Assembly (NCBI GenBank): GCA_013823625.1
Contig: PNMM01000002.1
Location: forward strand, 1-64,000
Direction: 5' to 3'
DNA length: 64,000 nucleotides
Origin: Microbacterium sp.
Lineage (GTDB): Bacteria; Actinomycetota; Actinomycetes; Actinomycetales; Microbacteriaceae
In this document: piece by piece, positions 1 to 8,987 of the stretch
How positions within the stretch are numbered: position 1 is the first letter of the stretch
Layout: each line of letters begins with the position of its first letter
Position numbers and translations under genes: made by a program
Notes under the pieces: generated by a model
Databases searched by the model: none
What the model was told of the DNA's origin: nothing
Seen by the model: the letters and a program-made list of their open reading frames with translations, nothing else

Positions 1-883
1 TGAGACCCTGCTCACCTTGAAGGCCCTGAATACCTTGCGGACCCTGCGGCCCAACAGGACCAGCCGGTCCGGCGGGACCAACAGCACCCGTCGCACCCGT
101 CGCACCGGTAGCACCAGTCAGACCCTGCTCGCCCTGAATTCCTTGCGGACCAGCAGCACCGGTAGCACCGGTGGCACCCGTCGCGCCAGTGGCGCCAGTC
201 GCACCCGTGAGACCCTGCTCACCCTGAAGACCTTGCGGACCCTGCGGCCCAACAGGACCAGCCGGCCCAGCGGGACCAACAGCACCCGTCGCACCAGTGG
301 CACCAGTCAGACCCTGCTCGCCCTGAATTCCTTGCGGACCAACAGCACCAGTCGCACCGGTGGCGCCAGCAGCACCAGTGGCGCCGGTGGCACCCGTGAG
401 ACCCTGCTCACCCTGAAGACCCTGAAGACCTTGCGGCCCAACAGGACCAACCGGCCCAGCGGGACCAACAGCACCCGTCGCACCGTCAGCGCCATTCAGG
501 CCAGGAAGACCAGCAACACCAGGAATACCCTGCACGCCTTGAATACCCTGCGGGCCGATCGGGCCAGCCGGACCAGCCGGACCAGCAGCGCCCGTAGCAC
601 CGGTCGCGCCTGTAGCCCCCGTCGCACCCGTAGCGCCGGTAGCCCCCGTGGCACCTGCTGGGCCTTGCACCCCTTGCGGGCCTTGTGTCTCAGGGTTGCT
701 CAGGGTGGGCAGCTGACCACTGTCGTCGTTGACGATCAGCGGGCCGAAGACACCTGACGGCGAATCAACGGCCGGGGGACGAGTCGGCCCGGGCACAGCA
801 ACAGCGACGCCGAATCCCAGCTGAGTCCCCACAGCGATCGCTGCCGCGAGCGCTACGGCACGAAGAGTTCGCCCGGCGATCAT
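1..883 (-). CDS. Collagen-like secreted repeat protein, 3' end outside window
   Basis: This is a minus-strand reading frame that runs off the left edge, so only the first 294 codons are visible. It starts with a likely signal peptide ([19 protein letters not shown], cleavage after an A-V-A region near residue 29). A short non-repetitive stretch follows to about residue 65, then uninterrupted Gly-X-Y triplets to the edge ([28 protein letters not shown]). Gly-X-Y repeats of this kind fold as a collagen triple helix in bacterial surface proteins. The triplets are arranged in blocks of roughly 190-200 bp that are nearly identical at DNA level. The ATG overlaps the stop of the upstream membrane-protein gene (ATGA), so translation is probably coupled. 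Role is inferred to be extracellular or surface structure. How it is anchored lies outside the window. Confidence 0.9.
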   Translation of the reverse strand, partial: MIAGRTLRAVALAAAIAVGTQLGFGVAVAVPGPTRPPAVDSPSGVFGPLIVNDDSGQLPTLSNPETQGPQGVQGPAGATGATGATGATGATGATGATGAAGPAGPAGPIGPQGIQGVQGIPGVAGLPGLNGADGATGAVGPAGPVGPVGPQGLQGLQGEQGLTGATGATGAAGATGATGAVGPQGIQGEQGLTGATGATGAVGPAGPAGPVGPQGPQGLQGEQGLTGATGATGATGATGATGAAGPQGIQGEQGLTGATGATGATGAVGPAGPAGPVGPQGPQGIQGLQGEQGL

Positions 884-1452
884 TGGAGTATCTCCACCGT
901 GCCGTCTTCAACGAGGGAGAACGATTCGCCTTCACCGGGCGCGTAGACCTCGACCTGGAATCCGAGACCTTCAAAACTGAAGTAGGTCGAGAGAGGCGCT
1001 TCGGGAGTCGTGACGATCAACGCACCACCCTGAGTGACGGTCGATGTCGCGCCTTCGCGCACTCCCGCCTGAACCAGGTTGTCGTAGCCATCAATGTTCG
1101 GGTAGGTCGCGACCGTCAGGAAGTCATCGCTCGGCTCGCCGAGCTCGGCACCGGCGGGCAAGTATCGAACGTAGAAGACTCCGGTGTCGGTGATGGTCAA
1201 CTCGTATTGAACGCCGTCTCGGGGACCTGCCCAATAGACCGGTCCGTTCGCGGCGCCAAACACGCGCAACTCTTCTTCCGTCACGATTCGCGGCCACGAA
1301 ACCGCTGCCGTCTGCTCAACGTCGGGCGTGCTGGGAGTCGTGGGGTTGAGCGCCTGCCACGCAAAGAATCCTCCGACGCCGAGTGCGGCGACCACGAGAG
1401 TGCCGATGACGACACCAAGAACGCGCGATCGGGTAGAAGAAGAGCGGGCCAC
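880..1452 (-). CDS. Single-pass membrane protein upstream of the collagen-like gene
   Basis: I do not recognise the family. From the GTG at 1452 it is 190 residues: a short basic cytoplasmic N-terminus, one membrane segment (about residues 12-32, [20 protein letters not shown]), then an extracellular domain without Cys or known motifs. The GTG is preferred because AGGAAA lies a few bases before it. A longer frame with a TTG start at 1521 is also open. The stop codon overlaps the start of the collagen-like gene by four bases, so the two are made together, and a role in display or assembly of the collagen-like protein is an inference from that coupling only. Confidence 0.72.
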   Translation of the reverse strand: MARSSSTRSRVLGVVIGTLVVAALGVGGFFAWQALNPTTPSTPDVEQTAAVSWPRIVTEEELRVFGAANGPVYWAGPRDGVQYELTITDTGVFYVRYLPAGAELGEPSDDFLTVATYPNIDGYDNLVQAGVREGATSTVTQGGALIVTTPEAPLSTYFSFEGLGFQVEVYAPGEGESFSLVEDGTVEILQ

Positions 1453-1642
1453 GGGTTTCCTAACATCGGGTATGTCAGAGTGCGCAGTCAAGACACGGGA
1501 ACGTCGGACAGGGGTCTCCAACGTGAACTTGTCAGAGTTTGTACGAATTTAGCGCGAATTCACCGACAATGGCGACTAATCCTTGGCCCCTATTCGGGCG
1601 ACGCTGGGGAGCGGGCCACGTGATAGGCATCGGCGCAGCGAA

Positions 1643-2167
1643 CTAGCCGTGCAGCTTACGTACCAGCGTGAGCAGAAAGAGTCGGGCGGTGCGCCCCGAG
1701 TCGCGCTCGTAGGCTCGATACTCGGGCCACTGTGACTCGAGGTGGCGCCACACACGATCTCGAGCATCCCCGTCGATGACGGATGCCCGCACAACGTAAC
1801 GCCGCCCCCGCACCGTGATCTCGGCCTCGGGGTGGGCGAGCAAGTTGTACGTCCATGCCGGATGGCTCGGCGCAGCCCAGTTCGTGCCGGCGACGATCGC
1901 CCGACCGTAGCCGTCGGCCGTGTACATGAGCACGGTGTCGCGCGCGAGCCCGCTCTTGGCGCCGCGGGTCGTGAGAATGAGCGAGGGCACGAACACGCTG
2001 CTGATTTGCATGCGGCCGCCGGTGACGTCGGCGAGCATCCGTTCGATGGGGGGCATGACGCGCGGAGCCGCCCAGCGCCACACACTCGTGCGCGTGATCG
2101 CCGAAACGACGATGCGCACACCGCGCACGACGGGGTCGGCGGAGGGCAGCGGTCGAAGGTCAGCCAC
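1643..2167 (-). CDS. DUF385/Ddn-like nitroreductase-family protein, copy 1
   Basis: The protein has 174 residues and the hallmarks of the deazaflavin (F420)-dependent nitroreductase/DUF385 split-barrel family: a basic amphipathic N-terminus, the core motif LILTTRGAKSG near residue 65, PAWTYNLLAHPEAEITV and a C-terminal aromatic-rich helix. Family members reduce quinones or other substrates with F420H2, though substrates are usually unknown. It is the last gene of a four-gene minus-strand operon. Its GTG start overlaps the stop of the neighbouring paralogue by eight bases. It is clearly related to that neighbour over its whole length, so the pair arose by tandem duplication. Family assignment is firm; cofactor and substrate are inferred. 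Confidence 0.85.
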   Translation of the reverse strand: MADLRPLPSADPVVRGVRIVVSAITRTSVWRWAAPRVMPPIERMLADVTGGRMQISSVFVPSLILTTRGAKSGLARDTVLMYTADGYGRAIVAGTNWAAPSHPAWTYNLLAHPEAEITVRGRRYVVRASVIDGDARDRVWRHLESQWPEYRAYERDSGRTARLFLLTLVRKLHG

Positions 2168-2699
2168 GAGGTACTCCTGCCGGATCGAGTTCGTTGGTCA
2201 AGGTCAGCAAGAACAGCCGCACAACGCGACCCGACTCGCGCTCGTAGGCGCGATAACCGGGCCACTGGCGCTGAATCAGCACCCACGCTGCCTCGCGCGC
2301 TTCGCGCTCGATGACGGATGCCCGCACCGCGTATCGCCGCCCCCGCACACTGATCTCGGCCTCGGGGTGGGCGAGCAGGTTGTAGGTCCAGGCAGGGTGC
2401 TGCTCGCGCCCGAAGCTCGTGCCGGCGATGATGGCGCGGCCGTCGCCGTTGGCCGTGTACATGAGCACCGAATCGCGCGGCACACCGCTCTTGGCCCCCG
2501 TGGTGGTGAGAATGAGCGAGGGCACGAGCAGCCCACTCAGTTGCACACTGCGTCCGGTCAGTGCCGCAATCGCGCGTTCGACGGGTGGCATTGCCCGCGG
2601 CGCCGCCCAGCGAAAAACTCGCGTGCGCGTGACGGGCGCGACGACGGCACGCACTGCGCGCACGACGGGGTCGGGCCGTTGCCCGCCGCCCGCGATCAT
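2160..2699 (-). CDS. DUF385/Ddn-like nitroreductase-family protein, copy 2
   Basis: A 179-residue paralogue of the downstream gene with the same motifs (LILTTTGAKSG, PAWTYNLLAHPEAEISV, RAYERESGR). The ATG at 2699 is chosen because AGGCGGGG stands just before it and because a longer frame would run deep into the upstream DUF2461 gene. It begins about 20 bp after that gene. Differences between copies cluster in the middle (for example GTSFGREQ versus GTNWAAPS), close to where substrate and cofactor bind in this family, which would fit divergence in substrate. Function beyond F420-type redox chemistry cannot be told from sequence. Confidence 0.83.
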   Translation of the reverse strand: MIAGGGQRPDPVVRAVRAVVAPVTRTRVFRWAAPRAMPPVERAIAALTGRSVQLSGLLVPSLILTTTGAKSGVPRDSVLMYTANGDGRAIIAGTSFGREQHPAWTYNLLAHPEAEISVRGRRYAVRASVIEREAREAAWVLIQRQWPGYRAYERESGRVVRLFLLTLTNELDPAGVPRG

Positions 2700-2718
2700 C
2701 GCCCCGCCTCGAGCTCGC

Positions 2719-3378
2719 TCATCGACTCGCCTCGACGGCAGTCGGCAGGTTCTCGGCGATCCAGTCGTTCCACACTCGAACCGTACGCCAGCCTGTCCGC
2801 ACGCGGTCGACGAGTTCTGGGCCGTGCATCCACGGGGCCGGTGCGTGTTGCGCGCTGATAGCCAGGTGCTTGAGGCGCAGCAGCTCGATTTTGGGGTGAT
2901 CGATGCGGAAGCCACGCGGTGCCGTCGCAAGGGCGTTGTCGGTCATGATCGTGAATCCGCTCTCGCCCGCTTCGTCGAGCGTTGCCTCGAGGTCGCCGAC
3001 GAGGCGGTTGTCGTCGACGATCTCGCGAAAGCGCGCAAGCTGTTCGCGCGCCGGTTGATAGAGCCCGCCCGCGAGCATGAGGCCGTGCTGCGACACCTGC
3101 AGGTAGTAGCTTGCCGCCGAGTCGTCAGCGGTCACGAGACCGAGGTGATCTTTGTAGGGGCGCTTGTCTGCGCTAAATCGCACATCTTTGTAGGGTCGAA
3201 AGATCTTGAGCGGCCCGAATTCGCCGCCGAGTTCGTCGACGAGCCGCTCGATCGGCGCCCGCACGCGGTCGTCGTACCGCTGCTTGTTCGCGAGCCACCA
3301 CTCTTTGTTCTGGTTCTGCTCGAGCTCCGCGTAGAACGCGAAGGCGTCGGGGTCAAGACCGCTGAATGCGTCGGTCAC
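2719..3378 (-). CDS. DUF2461 (TIGR02453) family protein
   Basis: A 219-residue protein with the typical DUF2461 layout: a helical start (FYAELEQNQNKEWW), then FRPYKDVRFSADKRPYKDH, a YYLQVSQHGLMLAGGLY strand region and a C-terminal basic helix. The family is widespread but its function is unknown. The GTG start overlaps the stop of the preceding gene by four bases, placing it second in a four-gene operon followed by two DUF385 genes. The conserved RPYKDVRFS and KRPYK segments are fully present, so the gene looks intact. Confidence 0.88.
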   Translation of the reverse strand: MTDAFSGLDPDAFAFYAELEQNQNKEWWLANKQRYDDRVRAPIERLVDELGGEFGPLKIFRPYKDVRFSADKRPYKDHLGLVTADDSAASYYLQVSQHGLMLAGGLYQPAREQLARFREIVDDNRLVGDLEATLDEAGESGFTIMTDNALATAPRGFRIDHPKIELLRLKHLAISAQHAPAPWMHGPELVDRVRTGWRTVRVWNDWIAENLPTAVEASR

Positions 3379-3926
3379 GGATGCTCGCTCTCTGCTCGCG
3401 TGGCACTCAGGGCGCCCAGGGCCAAGTCGAGCCGCTCGGCAAGGTAGTCGTCGAGGGGGCGCAGCGCCGAGTCGGGAGCCGTCGGCATCCAGCGCACGAG
3501 CACACCGTCGTCGCTCAGCACGAGTGGGCCCTGCTCGGCGGCCATCGCGGCCGCATCGTCGAGCGGCAGGGGCCGGGAGTCGATCACCACCGTGCTGCCC
3601 TCGGGCAGGCGCCCGTCGAGCAACCGCTGGCGTAGCTCACGCCGTGCCCGCGCACTCTCTGACTGGTGGCCCGGCAGAACTTGCCGGCTGGCACGCGCGA
3701 TGCGCCCCGGCTCTGCGACGTCTCCGCTCGCGGTGACGAGCAACGCGCCGATGACGAATCCTTCGCCGGTGCGCCGAAAGCTCTCGCGGCGCGGAATCAC
3801 ACCAAGCACGCGGTGCGCCGGCACCGTGACGACGAGCTGCTCGGGCGTGGCGCCCGCTCGCGCGAGTCGCTCGGCGGCCGCGGCGAGCGCGGCTCGGGCG
3901 TTGGCGAGCGCGCGGTCAGCATCCAC
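3375..3926 (-). CDS. Conserved hypothetical protein, first gene of DUF2461-DUF385 operon
   Basis: About 183 residues, mostly soluble, with an Ala/Arg-rich first helix (LANARAALAAAAERLARAGA) and no motif I can name. The start is uncertain. GTG at 3926 is given; an in-frame GTG at 3944 lies closer to a possible -10 element. A start much further upstream would overlap the divergent FAD oxidoreductase gene. The stop overlaps the start of the DUF2461 gene. The central VLGVIPRRESFRRTGEGFVIG and GSTVVIDSRPLP stretches look like beta strands of a folded domain. No function is proposed. Confidence 0.65.
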   Translation of the reverse strand: MDADRALANARAALAAAAERLARAGATPEQLVVTVPAHRVLGVIPRRESFRRTGEGFVIGALLVTASGDVAEPGRIARASRQVLPGHQSESARARRELRQRLLDGRLPEGSTVVIDSRPLPLDDAAAMAAEQGPLVLSDDGVLVRWMPTAPDSALRPLDDYLAERLDLALGALSATRAESEHP

Positions 3927-4025
3927 GGCCCTATCGTGCCCCACGCGGCTGGGTAACGCAGCGTGAGAGCTGCTCGTTGTCCGCTGGGCCAACAAGCGGC
4001 TAGCGTGCAGGAGGAGGCCCTCGCC

Positions 4026-6497
4026 ATGGACAGACTTGCCGATCGCTCGCTCGGAGCACACCTGTTTGCCCCGGAGGCGGCCGCGGGAGCACCGCCGAGC
4101 AGGGCTGGCACGGTGATCGTGGGCGGCGGCATCATCGGCTCAAGCATCGCTCTGCACCTCGCCGAGGCGGGAGAGACCGAGGTGCTGCTGCTCGAGCGCT
4201 CGGTGCTCACGAGCGGTACGACCTGGCATGCCGCTGGGCTCGTCGCGGGAGCGCGTGGGTCGACCGCCATGACACAGCTGTCGTCGTATGGCTTGGCGTT
4301 CTATGCCGAGCTCGAAGAGCGCTCGGGGCTCGACGTGTCGTTCGAGCGCTGCGGCTCACTCAGTCTCGCGCGCACGCCGGGGCGCGTGGACGAGTTGCTC
4401 TATGCGCGCGACGTCGCCGCGCAGAACGACATCGACGTGCGCTCGGTCGACGCGGCCACCGTCGCCGAACTCTGGCCGATCGCATCCACCGACGGCGTGC
4501 TGGCGGGCGTGCACTTTGCCAACGACGGGTACGTGAACCCCGGTTACGCCGCGGCCGCGATCGCGAAGCTCGCGCATGAGGCCGGCGTGAGCATCCGCGA
4601 GGGCGTCACGGTCACGGCGATTCTGCACGAGCACGGGCGCGCGACCGGCGTCGAGACCAACCAGGGCACCGTGCTCGCCGACCGCGTCGTGATCGCCGGC
4701 GGGCTGTGGAGTCGCGACCTCGCGGCGACCGCGGGCGTGCACCTGCCGCTGTACGCAGCCGAGCACGTGCACGTGCGCTCGAACCCCATCGACGGCGCGA
4801 CGCCCCGCTTGCCGGTGCTGCGTGATGTCGACAACAGCTACTACATCCGCCACGAGGCCGGGCGGCTGTTGGTCGGCGCGTTCGAGCCCAACGGCATCCC
4901 GCGCGCGGTGAGCGAGATCACGACCGAAGGGTTCGCGACGTTCGCCAACGACGACGACCACTTCGCCCCCGTTCGCACGGCCGCCGAGCGCACGGTGCCC
5001 GCTCTCGGCGCGGCCGGCTACGACCGCTTCATCACCGCGCCCGAGAGTTTCACGCCCGACACCTCGTTCTTGCTCGGCGAGACGGCCGAGGTCGAGCAGT
5101 TGTTCGTCGCGGCGGGCCTCAACTCGCAAGGCATCATTTACGCCCCCGGCATCGGTCGCGAGCTTGCGCGCTGGATTCTCACCGGCACCCCGCAGTTCGA
5201 CTCCGCCTCGGTCGACGTGCAGCGCTTCTCACGTCACCAGAGCAACACGCGCTACCTGCACGCGCGCACGACCGAGAGCCTCGGGCGGCTCTATGCGATG
5301 CACTGGCCGCACCTGCAGTCAGAGACCGCGCGCAACGTGCGGCGCACTCCCCTGCACTCAAGGCTTGCTGAGTTGGGCGCGCGATTCGGCGAGCTCAACG
5401 GCGGCGAGCGCGCCAATTGGTACGGCGGGCCGACCGCGGCCGAGGGCTACAGCTACGGCAAGCCCGGCTGGTTCGACCAGGTCGCGGCCGAGCATCAGGC
5501 AGCCCGCGAGGGGGTTGCCCTCTTCGATCTCAGTTGGTTCGCCAAGTTCGAAATCGTGGGGGCGGATGCTCTCGCCGTCGTTCAGCACGCCGCGACGAAC
5601 GACGTTGATGTGTCGGTGGGGCAGGCCGTGTACACCCTGTTTCTCAACCGCAACGGCGGCATCGAGCTCGACGGAACCGTCACGCGCCTCGCCCCCGACC
5701 GCTTTCTCGTCGTCACGCCCTCGACGAGCCACCAAAAGTCGCTCGGGTTGCTGCGCCGGGCCGCGCGCGGTCACTCGGCGGCCGTGGTCGACGTGACGGC
5801 CACGTTCGCGACAATCGGTGTGATGGGTCCGCGCAGCCGCGAGCTGCTCGCGCGCGTGTCACCGGCCGACTGGTCGGATGCCGCTCAGCCCTACACGACG
5901 GGCCGCGAGATCGAGGTGGCCGACGGCTTCGCCTACTGCTTGCGCATCAGCTTCGTCGGCGAGCTGGGCTTCGAGCTCTACCCCACCGCCGATCTCGCGC
6001 TCAACGTCTTTGACGCGCTGTGGGAGGCCGGGCAGAATCTCGGCGTGCACATGGCGGGCTATCACGCGCTCGACACGTTGCGTAGCGAAAAGGGTTACCG
6101 GCACCTCGGCCACGACATCGGTGCGAGCGACGACCCCTACGCGGCCGGCCTCGGCTTCACGGTCGCGCTCGACAAGCCCGGCGGCTTCATGGGACGCGAT
6201 GCCGTGGCCGCGCTCGACCCGGCCGCGCCGAAACACCGCACGGTGTACGTCACGCTCGACGACCCCGAGCACGTGTTTGTGCACGACGAAACCGTCTTCG
6301 CCGACGGCATCGCGGTGGGGCGGATGACGAGCGGCGCCTACGGCCACACCCTCGGCCGTGCCGTGGGCATCGCGGCCATCTCGCCTGAGGTTCCGCTCGA
6401 TTCGAGCTTCACGGTCGAATGCAAGGGAGTGCGCGTGCCCGCGACCGTTTCGCGGCGCCCGTTCTACGACCCGCGCGGAGAGCGGCTGCGCGGCTAA
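4026..6497 (+). CDS. FAD-dependent dimethylglycine/sarcosine dehydrogenase-like oxidoreductase with GcvT domain
   Basis: An 823-residue two-part enzyme. Residues about 28-400 form a DAO-type FAD domain: GGGIIG dinucleotide loop near residues 33-38, Glu57 in LLLER for the adenosine ribose, and TWHAAGL in which His68 matches the histidine that carries covalent FAD in dimethylglycine and sarcosine dehydrogenases. The second half (from about 430) is a GcvT/aminomethyltransferase-type folate domain (ALFDLSWFAKFEI, GELGFELY, KGYRHLGHDI). Such enzymes demethylate N-methylglycines and pass the one-carbon unit to tetrahydrofolate. ATG at 4026 is supported by GAGGAGG seven bases upstream. It stands alone, convergent with the next gene. 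Exact substrate is not determined by sequence. Confidence 0.9.
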   Translation: MDRLADRSLGAHLFAPEAAAGAPPSRAGTVIVGGGIIGSSIALHLAEAGETEVLLLERSVLTSGTTWHAAGLVAGARGSTAMTQLSSYGLAFYAELEERSGLDVSFERCGSLSLARTPGRVDELLYARDVAAQNDIDVRSVDAATVAELWPIASTDGVLAGVHFANDGYVNPGYAAAAIAKLAHEAGVSIREGVTVTAILHEHGRATGVETNQGTVLADRVVIAGGLWSRDLAATAGVHLPLYAAEHVHVRSNPIDGATPRLPVLRDVDNSYYIRHEAGRLLVGAFEPNGIPRAVSEITTEGFATFANDDDHFAPVRTAAERTVPALGAAGYDRFITAPESFTPDTSFLLGETAEVEQLFVAAGLNSQGIIYAPGIGRELARWILTGTPQFDSASVDVQRFSRHQSNTRYLHARTTESLGRLYAMHWPHLQSETARNVRRTPLHSRLAELGARFGELNGGERANWYGGPTAAEGYSYGKPGWFDQVAAEHQAAREGVALFDLSWFAKFEIVGADALAVVQHAATNDVDVSVGQAVYTLFLNRNGGIELDGTVTRLAPDRFLVVTPSTSHQKSLGLLRRAARGHSAAVVDVTATFATIGVMGPRSRELLARVSPADWSDAAQPYTTGREIEVADGFAYCLRISFVGELGFELYPTADLALNVFDALWEAGQNLGVHMAGYHALDTLRSEKGYRHLGHDIGASDDPYAAGLGFTVALDKPGGFMGRDAVAALDPAAPKHRTVYVTLDDPEHVFVHDETVFADGIAVGRMTSGAYGHTLGRAVGIAAISPEVPLDSSFTVECKGVRVPATVSRRPFYDPRGERLRG

Positions 6498-6512
6498 CCC
6501 GTTCGCGCGCGC

Positions 6513-7274
6513 TCAGTCGATTCCGGCAATCCGTTCGAGAGCACCCTGCAGAATCACTTGCGCGGGGTGGGCGAGCACGTGGTGGTTGAGGTAGACGCCT
6601 TCGAGCCACGAGGTGACCTCTGCAGCGGGCATCCCCACCGCGGTCCAGTCGATGCCCGGCTCGGCTGCGGCGCGCGGCGCCTGGGTGCGCGCATCGAGCC
6701 ACGCACGCGCGATGCGGATGCTCGGTTCTTCGCCCCGCGGATCCCACAGCAACTCGATCGGGTGGTGATCCCCGTCGATGTGCTCGTGTTCGACGCTGCC
6801 GCTGCCGAGCCACGGCAGCAGCATGAGCTCGCCCTCGAGTTCGACTTCGATGATCTCGAGCGGCACGGGGCCGGTCTCGCGCGCGAACACCCGGAGCCCG
6901 GCCGCGTGCCACTCCGCCGCCTCTTCGGCATCGGCCATGAGGTCGGGAACAACGGGCAGCGCTCGAGCCGCGAACTGACGCGCCCAGGCGAGCAGGGCTT
7001 CGGTCGGCTCGCGCTTCCACGGACTGCCGTTGACGTCACGGCCGTCGGCGGCGTGGAAGTGATGCTCCATGCCCTCGTCGGTGACGTCGAGGTGCAGCTG
7101 ACCGGTCGGAAAGTGCACGAAAAGACTGACCGTGCCGCTCTCTTCGTCGAACTCGGCGTCGAGCTCGGGTCGCCCGAGACCGCGGGGAAGCGGCGGCACT
7201 GAACCGATGCCGTCACCGAGATCGAGAACGGCCCGGAAGGTCTGGGTGGGCAGCCGGAGCGTGGGGTCGGTCAC
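6513..7274 (-). CDS. Hypothetical protein
   Basis: A 253-residue soluble, acidic protein, convergent with the FAD oxidoreductase gene 15 bp away. I recognise no domain. It is rich in Glu/Asp and Trp, with a His-rich stretch (EGMEHHFHAADG, about residue 69; SVEHEHIDGDHH, about residue 165) that could bind metal, although that is only a composition argument. No signal peptide or membrane segment. Codon choice and third-position GC match its neighbours, so it is a genuine gene. Confidence 0.75.
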   Translation of the reverse strand: MTDPTLRLPTQTFRAVLDLGDGIGSVPPLPRGLGRPELDAEFDEESGTVSLFVHFPTGQLHLDVTDEGMEHHFHAADGRDVNGSPWKREPTEALLAWARQFAARALPVVPDLMADAEEAAEWHAAGLRVFARETGPVPLEIIEVELEGELMLLPWLGSGSVEHEHIDGDHHPIELLWDPRGEEPSIRIARAWLDARTQAPRAAAEPGIDWTAVGMPAAEVTSWLEGVYLNHHVLAHPAQVILQGALERIAGID

Positions 7275-7305
7275 CGCATCACCCTAAGCGTTCAGCGCAG
7301 AAGGT

Positions 7306-7731
7306 TCAGCCGATGAGCCCGACGACCAGGCCCGCCAAGGTGAGACCCACGATGTCGCCGCCGACCTCGATCGCCCACACCTTGAATCCGTCGCCGCCAA
7401 AGAGGCGGTGCGACAGCGAGCTCGCGGCGGCGAACCCGACGCCGACGAGCAATCCGGCGAGCGCGCCGCCGAGCGGCCCGACCGGGCCCTGGGCTTCAGC
7501 CACGAACCACAGCACACTCGCGAGCGCGATGACTTGCACGAGGGCGCCGAGAGCGGTCATCCCGAACACAACAGCCATGCTGTGCGTGCCGGGTGGGGTG
7601 GCGGGGTCGTGGCCTTTGGCGCGCATCCATGCGGGGTAGAAGGTCTTGGGGCCGAACCAGAGGGCGCCCGAGATGAAGTAGACGACAAAGCCGGCCAGCA
7701 CGCCCAGCCAGTTCAGTTCGAGAAGAAACAT
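7306..7731 (-). CDS. DUF1761 family membrane protein
   Basis: A 141-residue protein with four predicted membrane segments. The N-terminal pattern (NWLGVLAGFVVYFISGALWFGPKTFYPAWMRA) is typical of DUF1761 proteins, where a helix with a conserved WFGP motif is followed by a charged loop. Function of the family is unknown. The ATG at 7731 is chosen because it gives the family's usual length; a longer open frame extends into the divergent gene and is not credible. Adjacent to a divergent membrane-protein gene with about 100 bp between. Confidence 0.84.
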   Translation of the reverse strand: MFLLELNWLGVLAGFVVYFISGALWFGPKTFYPAWMRAKGHDPATPPGTHSMAVVFGMTALGALVQVIALASVLWFVAEAQGPVGPLGGALAGLLVGVGFAAASSLSHRLFGGDGFKVWAIEVGGDIVGLTLAGLVVGLIG

Positions 7732-7834
7732 GGCGGCGACGCTACTCCCGACGCGGCTGTCTTCGCGACCCCCTGCTCGGCTAGGCTCTCGCCCAGTATT
7801 TGATTGCCCCACCCCGAACCGAGAGGCCACTCCC

Positions 7835-8752
7835 ATGGCAGAACGCAAGACCACGAAGAAGGTCGTCCGAGTCGAGGTCGACGAGACAGCGGCCGAGCGC
7901 GCCGAGTCGACCGAGGCGGGCGCGTCGACCGACTGGAAGCCGACGGCTGAGGCGAAGAGCCAGGCCACTGGTTTGCGGTGGGGCGCGTGGGGCTTCTGGG
8001 CGGGTGCGCTCATCGGCGAGGCTCTCGCTATCTACTGGCTGTTGTGGCTCGAGCCCTTCAAGCCCGCCGTGTCGGCTCCGTGGTTTGTCAACTCTGAGAC
8101 CGCGCTGTGGCTGTTGCTCGGCATGCTGCTGGGCATCGGCTTGCTCGCCGTCGCCGGTTCGCAGTTGTGGAAGAAGGCGAACCGCCTCGACCCGGCCAAG
8201 AAGTCGGAGCCGTTCCGCTTCTTCGTGCAGAACCAGCTGGGCGCCATCATCACGATGATCGCGTTCTTGCCGCTCATCATTCTGATCTTCCTCAACAAAG
8301 ACATGGACGGAAAGCAGAAGGGCATCGCGGGTGCCGTGGGCATCGTCGTGCTCATCGTCGCGACCCTGCTCGGTGCCTCGTTCAACCCGCCGTCGGTCGA
8401 GCAGTACGCCAACGAAGGCCAGATCCCCGAGTACACGGCGATCGTCGAAGAGCTCACGGGTCAGGACTACGTCACGTGGACCCAGAGCGGCAGCGTCTAC
8501 CACCTCTGCCTCGACGCTTCGGCTGTCAACCGCGTCTCGGCTGACGGTGCCATTTACGAGGGAACCGTGGATGCTGCGCACGCCGATGGCAAAGAGGGCC
8601 TGACCCTGCAGGTCGAGCAAGAGCTCGGCGAGTGCGGTCTGCCCGAGCCCGAGAACCTCAGCGACCTCGAGACGGAGATTCGCGAGCTGCGCGAGACCGT
8701 CGACGTGGACAACGCGCCGGCCGACGCTCCGGCCGAAGAGCCCGCGGGCTAA
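7835..8752 (+). CDS. Four-helix membrane protein with acidic C-terminal tail
   Basis: 305 residues. A charged N-terminal region (KTTKKVVRVEVDE, then Ala/Glu-rich) precedes four predicted membrane helices between about residues 50 and 195. An extracytoplasmic domain follows (about 200-275) with two Cys residues (YHLCLDAS and GECGLPE) that could form a disulfide, then an acidic low-complexity tail (DNAPADAPAEEPAG). No family recognised. ATG at 7835 follows GAGAGGCCA at a normal distance. A perfect 17-bp hairpin just downstream probably ends its transcript. A TAGGCT hexamer at 7792-7797 may be its -10 box. Confidence 0.8.
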   Translation: MAERKTTKKVVRVEVDETAAERAESTEAGASTDWKPTAEAKSQATGLRWGAWGFWAGALIGEALAIYWLLWLEPFKPAVSAPWFVNSETALWLLLGMLLGIGLLAVAGSQLWKKANRLDPAKKSEPFRFFVQNQLGAIITMIAFLPLIILIFLNKDMDGKQKGIAGAVGIVVLIVATLLGASFNPPSVEQYANEGQIPEYTAIVEELTGQDYVTWTQSGSVYHLCLDASAVNRVSADGAIYEGTVDAAHADGKEGLTLQVEQELGECGLPEPENLSDLETEIRELRETVDVDNAPADAPAEEPAG

Positions 8753-8769
8753 GCGCTGCAGTTTTTCTG

Positions 8770-8809
8770 ACGAACGGGGCGGGGCGTGTGTGCGCCCCGC
8801 CCCGTTCGT
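8770..8809 (+). terminator. Perfect 17-bp GC-rich hairpin
   Basis: Two perfectly complementary 17-base arms (8770-8786 and 8793-8809) enclose a six-base TGTGTG loop, 17 bp after the stop of the four-helix membrane protein. There is no clear U-run after it, so it may act as a U-less terminator or RNA-stabilising hairpin. Confidence 0.75.
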
Positions 8810-8879
8810 TGTGTGCGGGCGTGCAGAGTGAGCTGTGCGGCGTGTGCTGGGCGCTTGGCGCTGCGGGCGGTTTGCTATG

Positions 8880-8927
8880 TGCGCAGTGTGCCTCTCGCGG
8901 CACATGCCGCGTGCGGCACACTCCGCA
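8880..8927. repeat. Nested imperfect palindrome in intergenic region
   Basis: Outer arms TGCGCAGTGTGCC (8880-8892) and GGCACACTCCGCA (8915-8927) pair at 12 of 13 positions. Inside them a second perfect hairpin, GCGGCA/TGCCGC around a two-base centre, spans 8897-8910. It lies in the 241-bp gap between 8753 and 8993, which otherwise holds only the hairpin at 8770 and the promoter of the next gene. Confidence 0.55.
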
Positions 8928-8981
8928 GAGAGCAAGCGCCGAGCTGACCACCCCGACGTGACGCAGGGCATCGCCGCACCG

Positions 8982-8987
8982 TACTGT
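8982..8987 (+). promoter_or_regulatory. -10 box TACTGT of leaderless acyltransferase mRNA
   Basis: TACTGT is followed by six bases and then the ATG at 8994, with no Shine-Dalgarno sequence between, so transcription probably starts at or next to the A of the start codon. Confidence 0.55.

Noticed and set aside
17-757. Plus-strand 246-codon frame rich in Thr, Arg and Ser
   Set aside because: It is the antisense of the Gly-X-Y repeats of the collagen-like gene; its composition is just the complement of GGN triplets.
1643-2699. One DUF385 gene broken by a frameshift
   Set aside because: Each frame is a complete protein with all family motifs; they are paralogues, not fragments.
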